The notes: generated by a model not told the origin, from the sequence alone. Positions 26,377-35,635 are shown, numbered from the stretch's first letter. The stretch: DNA of 64,000 nucleotides from Seinonella peptonophila (GCF_900129355.1 NZ_FQVL01000003.1:124001-188000); one strand, 5' to 3'. Numbers and translations are program-made.

Positions 26377-26793
26377 CTAGTTCTGCTCCTGTTTGATTAA
26401 TTTCAGTACATCTGCAATATTATATCCGTTTAAAAATTTTACAACCTGCTTTTCCGCTTCGCTAAAAATTCCTTCTAAAACATGTTCAATATTTGACCCG
26501 ATTAAACAATCGTCATTTCGCTTGGGGCATTTTGGCTTGAGTGAACCAGTAGAAATTAATTGATATAGCTCATCCAACCAAATATCTGTTGCATGCTTTG
26601 CTAGAAAAAAACCCCCACCTGCTCCTTCTTTCGAGCAAATGTAGTGATTCTTGCAAAGTAAGCTTAAAATTTTACGTGCCCGCACAGGGTGTACACAAGC
26701 ACTTGCTGCAATCACATCACTAGTGATCATTTGCTCAGAATGATGGGCTAATAGGAGTAAGCTATGAACGGCTAAGGAAAAATCACTGTTCAT
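26377..26793 (-). CDS. Rrf2-family transcriptional regulator
   Basis: 138 residues from MNSDFSLAVHSLLLLAHHS, with GGGAGG 7 nt upstream. It has an N-terminal winged helix (SDVIAASACVHPVRARKILSLL) followed by the glycine-rich wing SKEGAGGGFFLAK. Cysteines in KPKCPKRNDDCLIG give a C-x5-C pair reminiscent of iron-sulfur or redox-sensing Rrf2 proteins, although the third NsrR/IscR ligand is not obvious. It lies upstream of the IDEAL-trxA operon and probably controls it and itself. Confidence 0.88.
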   Translation of the reverse strand: MNSDFSLAVHSLLLLAHHSEQMITSDVIAASACVHPVRARKILSLLCKNHYICSKEGAGGGFFLAKHATDIWLDELYQLISTGSLKPKCPKRNDDCLIGSNIEHVLEGIFSEAEKQVVKFLNGYNIADVLKLIKQEQN

Positions 26794-26816
26794 ATTGCTG
26801 CCTCCCCTCTGCTTAA

Positions 26817-26849
26817 TGTAATAATAAATATTACAGTTAAAGATGTCAA
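26817..26849 (-). promoter_or_regulatory. Promoter and palindromic operator of the Rrf2 gene
   Basis: TTGACA (26844-26849), 17 nt, TATTAT (26821-26826) on the minus strand. The perfect 19-bp palindrome TGTAATA-N5-TATTACA (26817-26835) covers the -10 box, the classical layout for autorepression. Confidence 0.65.
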
Positions 26850-26872
26850 CACTTTTTTCATCATCCAATAAT

Positions 26873-26903
26873 AAAAGGCTGAGTATATCTACTCAACCCT
26901 TTT
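26873..26903 (-). terminator. Terminator of greA
   Basis: AAAAGG and TGAGTA pair with TACTCA and CCTTTT (26873-26885 with 26890-26903), loop TATC. On the minus strand it runs into TTTTATTATT. Confidence 0.8.
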
Positions 26904-26908
26904 ATTCA

Positions 26909-27391
26909 CTACTCAATCTTCATAATTTGGAATTGAATTGTACCTGAAGGTGCTGGTACATCAGCGATTTCATCCACCTTTTTTCCAATCAACTCAGAAC
27001 CGAGTGGTGATTCGTTCGAAATTCGACCTAAATCTGGATCCGCTTCTGCGCTACCAACGATGGTATATACTTCAATATCACCATCTGGGATTTCTTTTAC
27101 AGTAACTTTTGCACCTACATTCACTATATTTTTATCCTGAATATCATCTGGACTAATAATTTTAGCATTACGAATCATATTTTCCAAAGATACAATCCTA
27201 GACTCGATAAAGGCTTGTTCATCTTTGGCAGCATCATATTCCGAATTTTCGCTAAGATCACCCTGAGCGATCGCTTCTTTTAAACGTTCCGCTACTTCAT
27301 GACGCTTAACAGTCTTTAATTCTTCTAACTCCTTCTTTAAATTTTCTAAGCCCTCTTCCGTTATAAGCACCTCTTTATTATTTTGAACCAC
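26909..27391 (-). CDS. greA: Transcription elongation factor GreA
   Basis: 160 residues. The start is taken as the GTG of [14 protein letters not shown], which has a near-perfect AAAGGAGG 7 nt upstream; a longer frame would contain that site. The N-terminal coiled coil carries the acidic tip [13 protein letters not shown], which inserts into the RNA polymerase secondary channel to stimulate cleavage of backtracked RNA. The C-terminal domain ends [12 protein letters not shown]. It is a single-gene unit with its own terminator. Confidence 0.95.
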   Translation of the reverse strand: MVQNNKEVLITEEGLENLKKELEELKTVKRHEVAERLKEAIAQGDLSENSEYDAAKDEQAFIESRIVSLENMIRNAKIISPDDIQDKNIVNVGAKVTVKEIPDGDIEVYTIVGSAEADPDLGRISNESPLGSELIGKKVDEIADVPAPSGTIQFQIMKIE

Positions 27392-27918
27392 TACAATTCC
27401 TCCTTTTTCTCCATCAACATCACTTGTATATGGGGCTTTCAATTTATTTATGTTTGGTTACTTATGCCTTTGTGGTGTCGCTGGTCTACATATTTCATTT
27501 CATGATCACAATCGAATGATAGATCACATGCTTAATCCATATGAATGCAAATGAGTTGTTGATTATGACTCTGTCTTTCTCTAACATCTCATGGATTCCC
27601 TAAAAGTATGTTTTTAAAACGGAAACATTCCCAAGAATAAAGAAAAATTTACAAATAAAGCGATTGCACAACAAGAATATTCCATCTACAATGTGAGTGA
27701 AGATTCATCCTTTCCAACCGCTCAAAAATTGGATTGCTGAATATATTAGCACATTTATATTCATCATCCAAGAGAACGGATTCACATTTTCTTGGTATTG
27801 ATATACAATATCATCCAATTTTCCATTTTTTGTGATCTCTATGCGTCATTCTATTCTACAATGACTTTTCGTGAAAAGCTAGACATTATCTAAAAGAATA
27901 TAGAGGAGGCATCACCTA
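27392..27918. other. 527-bp AT-rich intergenic region
   Basis: It separates divergent greA and the sulfurtransferase gene and must hold both promoters. I found no open frame with a ribosome binding site on either strand, no strong hairpin and no similarity to known RNAs. Its length and irregular composition could reflect decayed sequence. Confidence 0.4.
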
Positions 27919-28755
27919 TTGTTCGTACAATCTGATTGGCTTAATCAACATCTTACTGATGAATCAATCCGTATTTTAGACTGTCGTTTTTACTTATATG
28001 ACCCTTCAGCAGGAAAAAAAGCGTATGAAGAAAATCATATACCAGGAGCGCAATTTATTGACATTGAAAAAGACTTATCTTCGCCAGTGTCGACCCATGG
28101 CGGACGGCATCCACTTCCTGACCCCAACAAATTAGCGAACTTGCTCGGTCATCTTGGAATCAATGAAAAACATCATATCATTGTCTATGATGATCAAAAA
28201 GGAGCAATGGCTGGAAGATGTTGGTGGGTGCTTACTTATATCGGTCATCCTCATGTACAAATACTTGATGGGGGATATTCCGATTGGAAAAAACAGAATT
28301 ATCCGATCAATAATCAAAAGCCGATCTATCCACATACTTCATTCATTCCTAAACTCCAACAAGATATGCTTGTCGATAAAGCTGAGGTACAACAAAAAAG
28401 ACATACGCCGAACACGCTTTTGATCGACTCGCGAGAACCTGCTCGATATCGAGGTGAAGAAGAACCGATCGATCCTGTAGCTGGACATATACCTGGAGCG
28501 ATTAATTTTCCTTGGTTTGAAGTTCTTAATGACGATGGAAAGTGGCGCACTGTTAACGAATTACAACAACATTTCCAAAAAGTCGATCCTGATCAAGAAA
28601 TCATTGTTTACTGTGGGTCAGGGATTACCGCTACACCAAATTTTATCGCTCTGCAACAAGCGGGTTATAAAAAAGTAAAGCTTTATGCAGGAAGTTGGAG
28701 CGACTGGATCACAGACCCAAACGCTCCAATCGCAAAAGGTGAAGAGCCAAAATAA
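27919..28755 (+). CDS. Two-domain sulfurtransferase (rhodanese / 3-mercaptopyruvate type)
   Basis: 278 residues with two rhodanese domains (about 1-130, 150-275). The catalytic loop in the second domain is YCGSGITATPNF; CGSG-(V/I)-T is typical of mercaptopyruvate sulfurtransferases, while thiosulfate enzymes have CRKG-V. The inactive first domain has HGGRHPLPDP. It moves sulfur from a donor to thiol acceptors in the cytosol. The start is a TTG with AGAGGAGG 9 nt upstream. It ends exactly where the convergent Nudix gene ends. Confidence 0.88.
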   Translation: MFVQSDWLNQHLTDESIRILDCRFYLYDPSAGKKAYEENHIPGAQFIDIEKDLSSPVSTHGGRHPLPDPNKLANLLGHLGINEKHHIIVYDDQKGAMAGRCWWVLTYIGHPHVQILDGGYSDWKKQNYPINNQKPIYPHTSFIPKLQQDMLVDKAEVQQKRHTPNTLLIDSREPARYRGEEEPIDPVAGHIPGAINFPWFEVLNDDGKWRTVNELQQHFQKVDPDQEIIVYCGSGITATPNFIALQQAGYKKVKLYAGSWSDWITDPNAPIAKGEEPK

Positions 28756-29502
28756 TCAGTTTCTCATTAATTCTAGTTCGATCAAGCGTTTAATGTTTTC
28801 ATTCCATTGATTTTGGTGAGTTGCTAACATTTGCTCGGCTTTCTGGTGATTTGCTGGAACAAAGATCAACCGATCAAATTCAGGCAACTCCCCTCTTTCT
28901 TTTAATTGTATCTTATATTTTTGGTAATATTGATCTACTTCCTTTGCATTCATATTTAACTCGACTCTGTAAATAAATCCATAATTATCCTTTTTTCCTT
29001 TTGTCTTTAAATAAGCTAGTGACCATGTACGAACCATTTTTTGGTCATTGATGGAAAAGCCCATCTCTTCTTCCCATTCTCGTTTCATTCCATGCTCGAG
29101 GGAAAGTTGACCATCTAATAAATCTTGCTCATCAAGCGCTCCACCTACACACTGGATCATGGCAGGGCGAATCGCCCCATCCCCCATAACCCCAAATAAA
29201 AATTGCCGATCTTTCGTTTGTGTAATGGCACTTGTGTACGCAATATTGGTTGGTTTTTTTAGAACTTGTCCTCTGTACACAAATTGGGCATAACGGGTCG
29301 GAGCTACTTGAAATGTTAGTAATTGATCACGTTCCTGAAATCCCAACACTTGATAAACAATCCCATCAAAAATATATGGGTTACTTTTTTTTAGTTGATC
29401 CCAATATCCATATACTTGCTTTTCATCTGCCTGATATCCACTAACGCTCGTTTCTAAATTTACTTGTATGGGGTGGTCCACATGATGAATCTCAACAACC
29501 AT
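28756..29502 (-). CDS. Nudix hydrolase-like protein
   Basis: 248 residues; GGGAGG lies upstream of the ATG. A Nudix box is visible as GGALDEQDLLDGQLSLEHG followed by MKREWEEEMGF, giving the REWEEEMG core, with a larger than usual gap after the leading glycines. Flanking regions (TRYAQFVYRGQVL, GVMGDGAIRPAMIQC) are not typical of ADP-ribose or MutT enzymes. It likely hydrolyses a nucleoside diphosphate derivative; the substrate is unknown. It abuts the stop of the sulfurtransferase gene with no spacer. Confidence 0.7.
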   Translation of the reverse strand: MVVEIHHVDHPIQVNLETSVSGYQADEKQVYGYWDQLKKSNPYIFDGIVYQVLGFQERDQLLTFQVAPTRYAQFVYRGQVLKKPTNIAYTSAITQTKDRQFLFGVMGDGAIRPAMIQCVGGALDEQDLLDGQLSLEHGMKREWEEEMGFSINDQKMVRTWSLAYLKTKGKKDNYGFIYRVELNMNAKEVDQYYQKYKIQLKERGELPEFDRLIFVPANHQKAEQMLATHQNQWNENIKRLIELELMRN

Positions 29503-29527
29503 CGATTTGACCTCCCTTTATAATTTT

Positions 29528-30745
29528 CTACATTCTATCAAATTTTGAGCGAAATCGACGAGCAAATAAAATAACAGGTAACTGGACAAAAGCAACAGCT
29601 AATAAATACCATCTCATATGATTTAATGCAACTGAAAAATGAATCCAACCAATGAATAGAAAAACTGTCACAATACGTCCAAGGTAGAGTACAGTATCTT
29701 TAATCGCAACATGTTCGACACGCCAAGCCACATTATGTTCATTCTCTCCTAAAACGTCAAAAATTGTAGAAGTAAGAGGACCGTAATAAAATGGGTAGAA
29801 AAAAGCGACTCCTATTCCTAAAATGAAAATCGTCCAGATGTTGGGATAGAAAAAGAATGGTAATATCACAACTCCTAACATCACCGTTCCAACTGTCATA
29901 CTCATCTCCCGGCTCTTTTCTGTAATCATTCGGCTGATGATATAATTAGCAATCAGAGCAACAAATGATGTTGCAGTCAAGAATCCTCCCAAAATCATCT
30001 CTTTTTGGACTACCATAAAAAGCAAAAGACCCACTAAATAAACTAACACGCCCTCACGAATACCTTGTAAAAACATTGCGGCGCATACCCAATACCATTT
30101 ACTATCTCTATGCTTTAATCCTTTTGCTACTTCAAATAGGTAATAATCTCCTTGAAGAAGACGAGGACGAAAGGCAAAACTAACAGCAACAGCGATCAAA
30201 AAGAGCACCAGGGAAACGGTAAAGATCATTTGATAGCCAAATAGCCCATGATCGATTCGGCTAATGACAAATCCTGAGATCAAGGGACTAATCATACCTG
30301 CAAGTGCGCCAAACAAACCATTGACTCCATTAAATCGATCTCGATTGGGTCGTTCCGTAATTTCAAAATAAAGAACAGAAAAGGCAATCCAAAAAAAACC
30401 ACTACCAATTCCTAATAATGCTCCAAGTATCCATACATATTGAATCGCTGTTGTCCCAAGAAAAAGAACAGTCGTATAAAAAATGGATAAGATCCCTACA
30501 CCTAATCGTATATTGATTACACGATCTAGTTTTTTGGTTAGCCAGCCGGCAAATAGTGTAGCGATTAACATTCCTATGTAACTAGAAAATTGAAACCATG
30601 AGATTGTAATCAAATCATGATTCATTTTCCAGAGGTAAATATTTACAAAAGTATTAGAAAGTGCATTTGCAATTGCAAAAAGCCCATTGATTGTGATTAA
30701 CAACCAAGCCTCTCGATCCAGTTTTCGCGCTTCTTTTTGTATCAT
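29528..30745 (-). CDS. MFS transporter
   Basis: About 405 residues with 12 predicted membrane helices. The loop between helices 2 and 3 (FAGWLTKKLDRV) is the MFS motif A in degenerate form, and WIAFSVLYFEITERPNRDRF lies after helix 4. It resembles B. subtilis YqgE-type transporters of unknown substrate. The ATG follows TAGGTGA. It is downstream of the rhomboid, psd and DUF502 genes in position but transcribed with its own start, 25 nt upstream of the Nudix gene. Confidence 0.85.
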   Translation of the reverse strand: MIQKEARKLDREAWLLITINGLFAIANALSNTFVNIYLWKMNHDLITISWFQFSSYIGMLIATLFAGWLTKKLDRVINIRLGVGILSIFYTTVLFLGTTAIQYVWILGALLGIGSGFFWIAFSVLYFEITERPNRDRFNGVNGLFGALAGMISPLISGFVISRIDHGLFGYQMIFTVSLVLFLIAVAVSFAFRPRLLQGDYYLFEVAKGLKHRDSKWYWVCAAMFLQGIREGVLVYLVGLLLFMVVQKEMILGGFLTATSFVALIANYIISRMITEKSREMSMTVGTVMLGVVILPFFFYPNIWTIFILGIGVAFFYPFYYGPLTSTIFDVLGENEHNVAWRVEHVAIKDTVLYLGRIVTVFLFIGWIHFSVALNHMRWYLLAVAFVQLPVILFARRFRSKFDRM

Positions 30746-30780
30746 TGAATTCACCTATATCTAGCTTAACCAAAACAAAG

Positions 30781-30814
30781 AAAAAGACTCATCCATCTCC
30801 TCGATGGTGAGTCT
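30781..30814 (-). terminator. Terminator after the rhomboid-like gene
   Basis: AAAGACTCA and CCATC pair with GATGG and TGAGTCTTT around a short loop; on the minus strand a T-run follows (CTTTTTC). Confidence 0.8.
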
Positions 30815-31447
30815 TTATTGGGAGTTTGATTGATCATCATCTTCTTTTGATTTTTCAACTTGCGCTTGTAACCTCTTCCACTCCACAATCAGACTAGCTA
30901 GTAAAAAACCAGCAATCAGGGCGAGTAGATGGGCAAAAAAAGTATGCCAACTCAGCGCCAAATTAATAAACGCTAAGAGTATTAAACCCTTACCACTATT
31001 CGGATCAATCAATCTCCGCACATATAAGTATATATAGAATCCAAACATCCCATAAAAAGCTGACGTAGCTCCCAATTGGATTCCTGAGATTTCAAATAAG
31101 ACATAGCCGTAGTTACCAATTAAAGTTGTGAACAGATAAAAAAAGAGAAAGGTAATACGTCCGATCAACCACTCTAACTGAGGGGCAAAGACATAATGAA
31201 AAAAAAAGGATAGAATGAGCGATAAAAAACTGGTATTGACAAAAGCAGAAGTGATCAATCGCCACCATTCACCTTGACCAAATCGCCAATCAACATATGC
31301 ACCATACTGTACCCATGTTGTCGGATCAGCTGGATGACCACTCCAGAGCATCATCACAAACACAACGAGCTGGATCAAAAGAATACTAGTTGTAACCGGA
31401 AAAACCATGGGAAATCGCTGTAATGGAATTAAAGTATGACCAAACAT
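30815..31447 (-). CDS. Rhomboid-fold membrane protein, catalytic motif altered
   Basis: About 210 residues with six membrane segments. The rhomboid landmarks are the L1 loop EWWRLITSAFVN, the helix 4 motif LGATSAFYGMFGF and the helix 6 His in FAHLLALIAGF. In active rhomboids the helix 4 motif is GxSG and the L1/helix 2 region carries His and Asn; here they read GATS, N and no Asn, so the Ser-His dyad is not canonical. It may be a pseudoprotease or use the shifted Ser. The ATG has GGAG 9 nt upstream. It follows psd at a short distance. Confidence 0.75.
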   Translation of the reverse strand: MFGHTLIPLQRFPMVFPVTTSILLIQLVVFVMMLWSGHPADPTTWVQYGAYVDWRFGQGEWWRLITSAFVNTSFLSLILSFFFHYVFAPQLEWLIGRITFLFFYLFTTLIGNYGYVLFEISGIQLGATSAFYGMFGFYIYLYVRRLIDPNSGKGLILLAFINLALSWHTFFAHLLALIAGFLLASLIVEWKRLQAQVEKSKEDDDQSNSQ

Positions 31448-31505
31448 CAAAAACCGCTCCGATCTAAAAATAAAATAGATATGACTCCAGCCCGATGATA
31501 CTGGG

Positions 31506-32348
31506 TCACTTGCGCCTAGCTAAGGCCTGTCCCATTTGAACTACTGTTCCTGGAATTGGAGAAATCACCCAATCGACTTGGTTTGGTTCAAAGAGCAGAA
31601 TAATGGTTGAGCCAAACTCAAAACGTCCCAGTTCTTCTCCTTTATGCAATTTATGAGGATTGGAATAACATTTATGAGTGATTCCGATTCCTTTTTTATT
31701 CGTAGAGATTTGATCATCATATTCAACACGAATACTACCTACGTTTGTCGCACCTACCTTTATCAGTGCGACTTCTCCACCATTATCTGTTCTGATATAA
31801 GTAATCAGCCTCTCATTACGTGCAAAAAGCCCAGGAATAAACTGTACCCCCCACTCATTGACTGGATAAAGTTCTCCTGGAATATAAGTAAATTCTTCTA
31901 TCGCACCCGTGATCGGCATATGTATTCGATGATAATCACGAGGACTTAAATAGATTGTAATAAATTTCCCGCCTATGTATCGCTCAATATGTTCCATGCG
32001 ATTCGCTAATAGTTCCATCAAAGAATAGTTTACACCTTTTGCCTGAAGTAACATATCTTTTTCAATCGATCCTGCTTGGGAAATTTTTCCGTCTACGGGT
32101 GATACAATGATTTGTGGATCTGCAACAAGCGGTCTAGCCTCCGGCTTATACTCACGAATAAAAAAATCCAATAAATTTTCAAATTGATCGACAGATTTTT
32201 TTATGGGTTCCAAATCAATCCGATATGCTTTTATATAAAGAGGAATTAAACCTCGACTCCAAGAATGTCTTGCAAATTTCCCCACTAAACGAGATAAATG
32301 TTTTTTAGGGGTGATTTTCCACAATAACTTCTTCAACGGATCAACCAA
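31506..32348 (-). CDS. psd: Phosphatidylserine decarboxylase proenzyme
   Basis: 280 residues. It converts phosphatidylserine to phosphatidylethanolamine at the membrane. The self-cleavage motif is FGSTIILLF near residue 246; cleavage before Ser creates the pyruvoyl group. The catalytic His is in YLSPRDYHRIHMPI, and SPVDGKIS is also typical. The start is a TTG (GTTGATCCG follows) with weak spacing to AAAGG; a second TTG 12 nt downstream is possible. No pssA gene is adjacent, unlike B. subtilis. Confidence 0.94.
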   Translation of the reverse strand: MVDPLKKLLWKITPKKHLSRLVGKFARHSWSRGLIPLYIKAYRIDLEPIKKSVDQFENLLDFFIREYKPEARPLVADPQIIVSPVDGKISQAGSIEKDMLLQAKGVNYSLMELLANRMEHIERYIGGKFITIYLSPRDYHRIHMPITGAIEEFTYIPGELYPVNEWGVQFIPGLFARNERLITYIRTDNGGEVALIKVGATNVGSIRVEYDDQISTNKKGIGITHKCYSNPHKLHKGEELGRFEFGSTIILLFEPNQVDWVISPIPGTVVQMGQALARRK

Positions 32349-32414
32349 CCTTTCTTCAAATTACACAGTAGAAAGAGTAATTTCAACTCGCTAACATGAT
32401 TGGCTTTTTCTGAT

Positions 32415-33002
32415 TCATTTTTGACCAGCTATACCAGCCGATAATATAAGTTGTAATGCCTCATCTACTGGCATATCTAATATTTCTACCTTTCCCCGTT
32501 CACACCAATACAAATCACCTGAAACTTGTAAACTTTGCGGAAAATAGACACCAACATACTCCTTCCCATCTTGAGAGAGAAACATCGCTTTTTTCACTGT
32601 TAAAAAACCCATTCTTTTTCCATTGCCGTGTTCCACTAAAACAACCGTGTCAAAAGAGCGCTTCTCTCCTAAAAACGATTGCATGGTGTCACGAAGAACT
32701 CCATATAAACCTTTCACAAGCGGAATTTTTTTGATGAATCCTTCAAACCATTCTAATAAAATTTTAGTAATCCAAAGACGAGCAAAAAACCCGATTAAAC
32801 AAACGAGGATCAGGATAAATAAAAGTCCACTTCCTGGAAATTGCCATGTTTTAGGTAAAAAAGCAATCAACCATTTTAGACCTAAGTCATTTAATAACTG
32901 ATAAGCATAATTAAGCAAGTAAATCGTTCCTACAATTGGAAGGGAAACAAGTAAACCATTAAAAAAACAAATACTAATTTGTCTACCAATCGTTCGCAAC
33001 AA
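32415..33002 (-). CDS. DUF502 family membrane protein
   Basis: 195 residues with two membrane helices (about 14-38 and 57-80) and a soluble C-terminal half. IKKIPLVKGLYGVLRDTMQSF and VVLVEHGNGKRMGFLTVK are DUF502 signatures, and GVYFPQSLQVSGDLYW fits its end. The start is a TTG with AAGGAGG 8 nt upstream. Function unknown; it lies upstream of psd on the same strand. Confidence 0.85.
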   Translation of the reverse strand: MLRTIGRQISICFFNGLLVSLPIVGTIYLLNYAYQLLNDLGLKWLIAFLPKTWQFPGSGLLFILILVCLIGFFARLWITKILLEWFEGFIKKIPLVKGLYGVLRDTMQSFLGEKRSFDTVVLVEHGNGKRMGFLTVKKAMFLSQDGKEYVGVYFPQSLQVSGDLYWCERGKVEILDMPVDEALQLILSAGIAGQK

Positions 33003-33124
33003 TCTGTCTTCCTCCTTATTTCATACTAGTTTATTATATTGGACAGGTCAAACAACGTTCCTCTACTTGATAAAATGCATACTCTATTATAAGACAAAAT
33101 GACGAAGCTAGGGGGAGAATTGGA

Positions 33125-34411
33125 GTGACGACCTCTCAACTCACGCATTGGATTGAAATCAATAAAAAAAGATTGGACCCATCTTTGATCAAAGTACTCA
33201 AAAGATACTTATATCTATTCCAATATGCTTACACAATGACAAACACTCTCTCCTTTTCTCGATACAAAATCCCTGTATTAATCCAGTGGGAGAAAAAAAA
33301 TCAACCCTTTTCGCGCTGGGAGCATATACTTTACTCATTAGGAATCAAGTACTACGATCTTTTTGATCACATTCGTACCTGTTCTCTTTCGCTAACTGTT
33401 GATCAAATGATTCAACTTTTATCGTTTCGTTCCGTCCAAAAGATATATTTAGATCGCCGTGCTCAAACCTGTCTTCATATTGCTACGCCTACTATTCAAG
33501 CCCCACAAGTATGGCAACAGCAAAACCAAGGCGAAGGGGTAACCATTGCCATTTTAGATACAGGAATCGCCCCTCATTCTGATCTAGGATCACGCTTAAT
33601 TGCCTTTCAGGATTTTATCAATGGAAAAGAAGAGCCTTATGATGATAATGGTCATGGCACACATTGTGCTGGTACGGCAGCAGGCAATGGCACCCTTTCA
33701 CAAGGTAAGTATTGTGGCGTCGCGCCGAAAGCAAAACTCGTTGGGATCAAAGTACTTGGTAAGTATGGCGAAAGTAATATCTCGGACATTATAAAAGGAA
33801 TTTACTGGTGCATTCTCAATAAAAAGCGATACAATATACGAGTGATTTCGCTTTCCTTGGGAAGTATTAGTGAGATTTCATACCGTGAAGACCCACTCTG
33901 CCTAATGGCAGAATTAGCTTGGCAAGCAGGGATCGTTGTGGTTGCTGCTGCAGGAAATGCTGGACCGAATTTACAAACCATTATGAGTCCAGGAAACCAC
34001 CCTAGGATTATTACGGTTGGGGCCTCCGATGATCAACGAACCATATATCCTCATGATGATCAAATTGCCTCTTTTTCCAGCCGAGGACCTACACTTGATG
34101 GATATAATAAACCAGAATTATTTGCCCCTGGTACTCGAATTGTCTCTCTGCGTAATCCAGGTTCTTATCTTGATCTTACTATGCAAGAAAATTGTGTCGA
34201 CGAAAATTATTTCTTTTTATCTGGTACATCTATGGCAACACCGATTACTGCTGGAGCGGTTGCTTTAATCTTAACAAAGCATCCAAAGCTGACACCAGAT
34301 CAAGTGAAAACTCTTCTACTCAAGTCGGCCTTTCGACTTAGACAAAAATCAACTGCAAAACCATTTCTACAAATCAATGCCTGGCGTGCGATCAACGCGA
34401 TATCCAAATAA
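33125..34411 (+). CDS. Subtilisin-like serine protease without signal peptide (AprX-like)
   Basis: 428 residues. The S8 catalytic triad is complete: Asp in AILDTGIAPHSDL, His in DNGHGTHCAGTAAG, Ser in LSGTSMATPITAG, with the oxyanion Asn in VAAAGNAGP. About 135 residues precede the catalytic domain, probably a propeptide or inhibitor domain. No signal peptide or membrane helix is visible, so it is likely intracellular, as is AprX of B. subtilis. The start is GTG with AGGGGGAG upstream. A related protease gene is convergent to it. Confidence 0.9.
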   Translation: MTTSQLTHWIEINKKRLDPSLIKVLKRYLYLFQYAYTMTNTLSFSRYKIPVLIQWEKKNQPFSRWEHILYSLGIKYYDLFDHIRTCSLSLTVDQMIQLLSFRSVQKIYLDRRAQTCLHIATPTIQAPQVWQQQNQGEGVTIAILDTGIAPHSDLGSRLIAFQDFINGKEEPYDDNGHGTHCAGTAAGNGTLSQGKYCGVAPKAKLVGIKVLGKYGESNISDIIKGIYWCILNKKRYNIRVISLSLGSISEISYREDPLCLMAELAWQAGIVVVAAAGNAGPNLQTIMSPGNHPRIITVGASDDQRTIYPHDDQIASFSSRGPTLDGYNKPELFAPGTRIVSLRNPGSYLDLTMQENCVDENYFFLSGTSMATPITAGAVALILTKHPKLTPDQVKTLLLKSAFRLRQKSTAKPFLQINAWRAINAISK

Positions 34412-34415
34412 AAAA

Positions 34416-34458
34416 GACCACAATTAACTTCGATTGTGGTCACTAGGCAGTTTTTTTT
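34416..34458. terminator. Terminator between the two convergent protease genes
   Basis: GACCACAAT (34416-34424) pairs with ATTGTGGTC (34433-34441). On the plus strand a T8 run follows 8 nt later, and on the minus strand the stem runs into TTTTT. Confidence 0.75.
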
Positions 34459-35587
34459 AATAGCGATTATTTCGTTGTAATAATTGCATGGCTCTTAACG
34501 CATTGACCATCCCAATCTTCTCCATACCCTCAATTCGTTCTGTTGCATGTAGTAAGAGATAACGAATTTGTTCTGGATTTAAATTCTTTTGAAATTGTAG
34601 CATTAAAGCAATGGTGCCAACTACATGTGGTACTGCCATCGATGTTCCACTCATCACTCGAGTCGTTTGATTTAGCCAAGCAGATTGAATTTTTTCACCA
34701 GGTGCAGCGATATCAACACCATTACCTAAATTACCAAATGAGGAGAGAGAGCCATTTTCAGATACTGAACAAACAGCAATGGTCTCAGGGTATTGTGCTG
34801 GGAAGTCAATTTGATCTTTTTGGCTTCTATTTCCCGTTGCTGCTACCATCGTAATCCCTCGTTGATGCGCTTTTTGAACTGCATATCGCAGCAGTTCACT
34901 CACTTGCCCCATCCCAAAACTCATATTAATCACATCTACTTTTTGCTCAATACACCAGTCTATGGCAGAAAGTAAGTCAGATAAGTTCGCAACCCCGCGA
35001 CGATCAAATGCTTTTACGGCATAGATTGAAACACGAGGGGCTACACCTAGTATATTCATCTTTTCGGCTCTACCAGCAATTATTCCTGCCACATGTGTAC
35101 CATGCCCATTATAATCATCAGGGGCAAAACGAGGAGATAAAATATTCACTCCACCACGGTAATTGGCCCAGATCGCAGGATGTTTACTTGAAATTCCTGT
35201 GTCCACTATTGCAACACGCACACCCTGTCCTCTGCTCCAAGGCCATACTTCAGGTGCTTTAATCCGCTGCACTCCCCAAGGAACTTGTTGAACCTTTCGA
35301 TTTGGCAAATTTTCAACTAATGGCTTTGTAATTTTAATACGAATATCAGACTCTTTATAAATAATTTGAGGATAATTTTTAAGCTGTATGGATTCATTGG
35401 GATTATCGGCTACGATCATACCTAACTGTCGAAGGTATCGAATGGGGCGAATTCCTTCACTTTGCATTTTGATTGAACAGTTTTTCCACTCTTTGCGATC
35501 AGATAGAAAATAAATCACACGTGATTGAGCAGATTCATTTCCTCGATATCTCGAATATTCTAGAATCTCACTCACTCCTTTCTTCAC
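34457..35587 (-). CDS. Subtilisin-like serine protease with I9-like propeptide, no signal peptide
   Basis: 376 residues. The triad is Asp in AIVDTGISSKHP, His in YNGHGTHVAGIIAG, Ser in MSGTSMAVPHVVG, and Asn in VAATGNRSQ. Residues about 20-90 (RVIYFLSDRKEWK, PIRYLRQLGMIVAD) look like an inhibitor-I9 propeptide, followed by VPWGVQRIKAPEVW, typical of subtilisins. No secretion signal is present. The GTG start has AAGGGG at a short spacing, so the exact start is uncertain. Confidence 0.88.
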   Translation of the reverse strand: MKKGVSEILEYSRYRGNESAQSRVIYFLSDRKEWKNCSIKMQSEGIRPIRYLRQLGMIVADNPNESIQLKNYPQIIYKESDIRIKITKPLVENLPNRKVQQVPWGVQRIKAPEVWPWSRGQGVRVAIVDTGISSKHPAIWANYRGGVNILSPRFAPDDYNGHGTHVAGIIAGRAEKMNILGVAPRVSIYAVKAFDRRGVANLSDLLSAIDWCIEQKVDVINMSFGMGQVSELLRYAVQKAHQRGITMVAATGNRSQKDQIDFPAQYPETIAVCSVSENGSLSSFGNLGNGVDIAAPGEKIQSAWLNQTTRVMSGTSMAVPHVVGTIALMLQFQKNLNPEQIRYLLLHATERIEGMEKIGMVNALRAMQLLQRNNRY

Positions 35588-35635
35588 ACACCCCTTAAAT
35601 GAAAAGAAGTATGCTATTTGCTATCCCTCGAAACA

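Noticed and set aside
27392-27918. Small genes in the gap between greA and the sulfurtransferase gene.
   Set aside because: The few short frames, such as one of about 25 codons near 27720-27800 on the minus strand, lack start signals.
28755-28756. Zero-spacer convergent stops of the sulfurtransferase and Nudix genes as an unusual feature.
   Set aside because: Abutting convergent stops are common in compact genomes; no shared hairpin or overlap suggests regulation.
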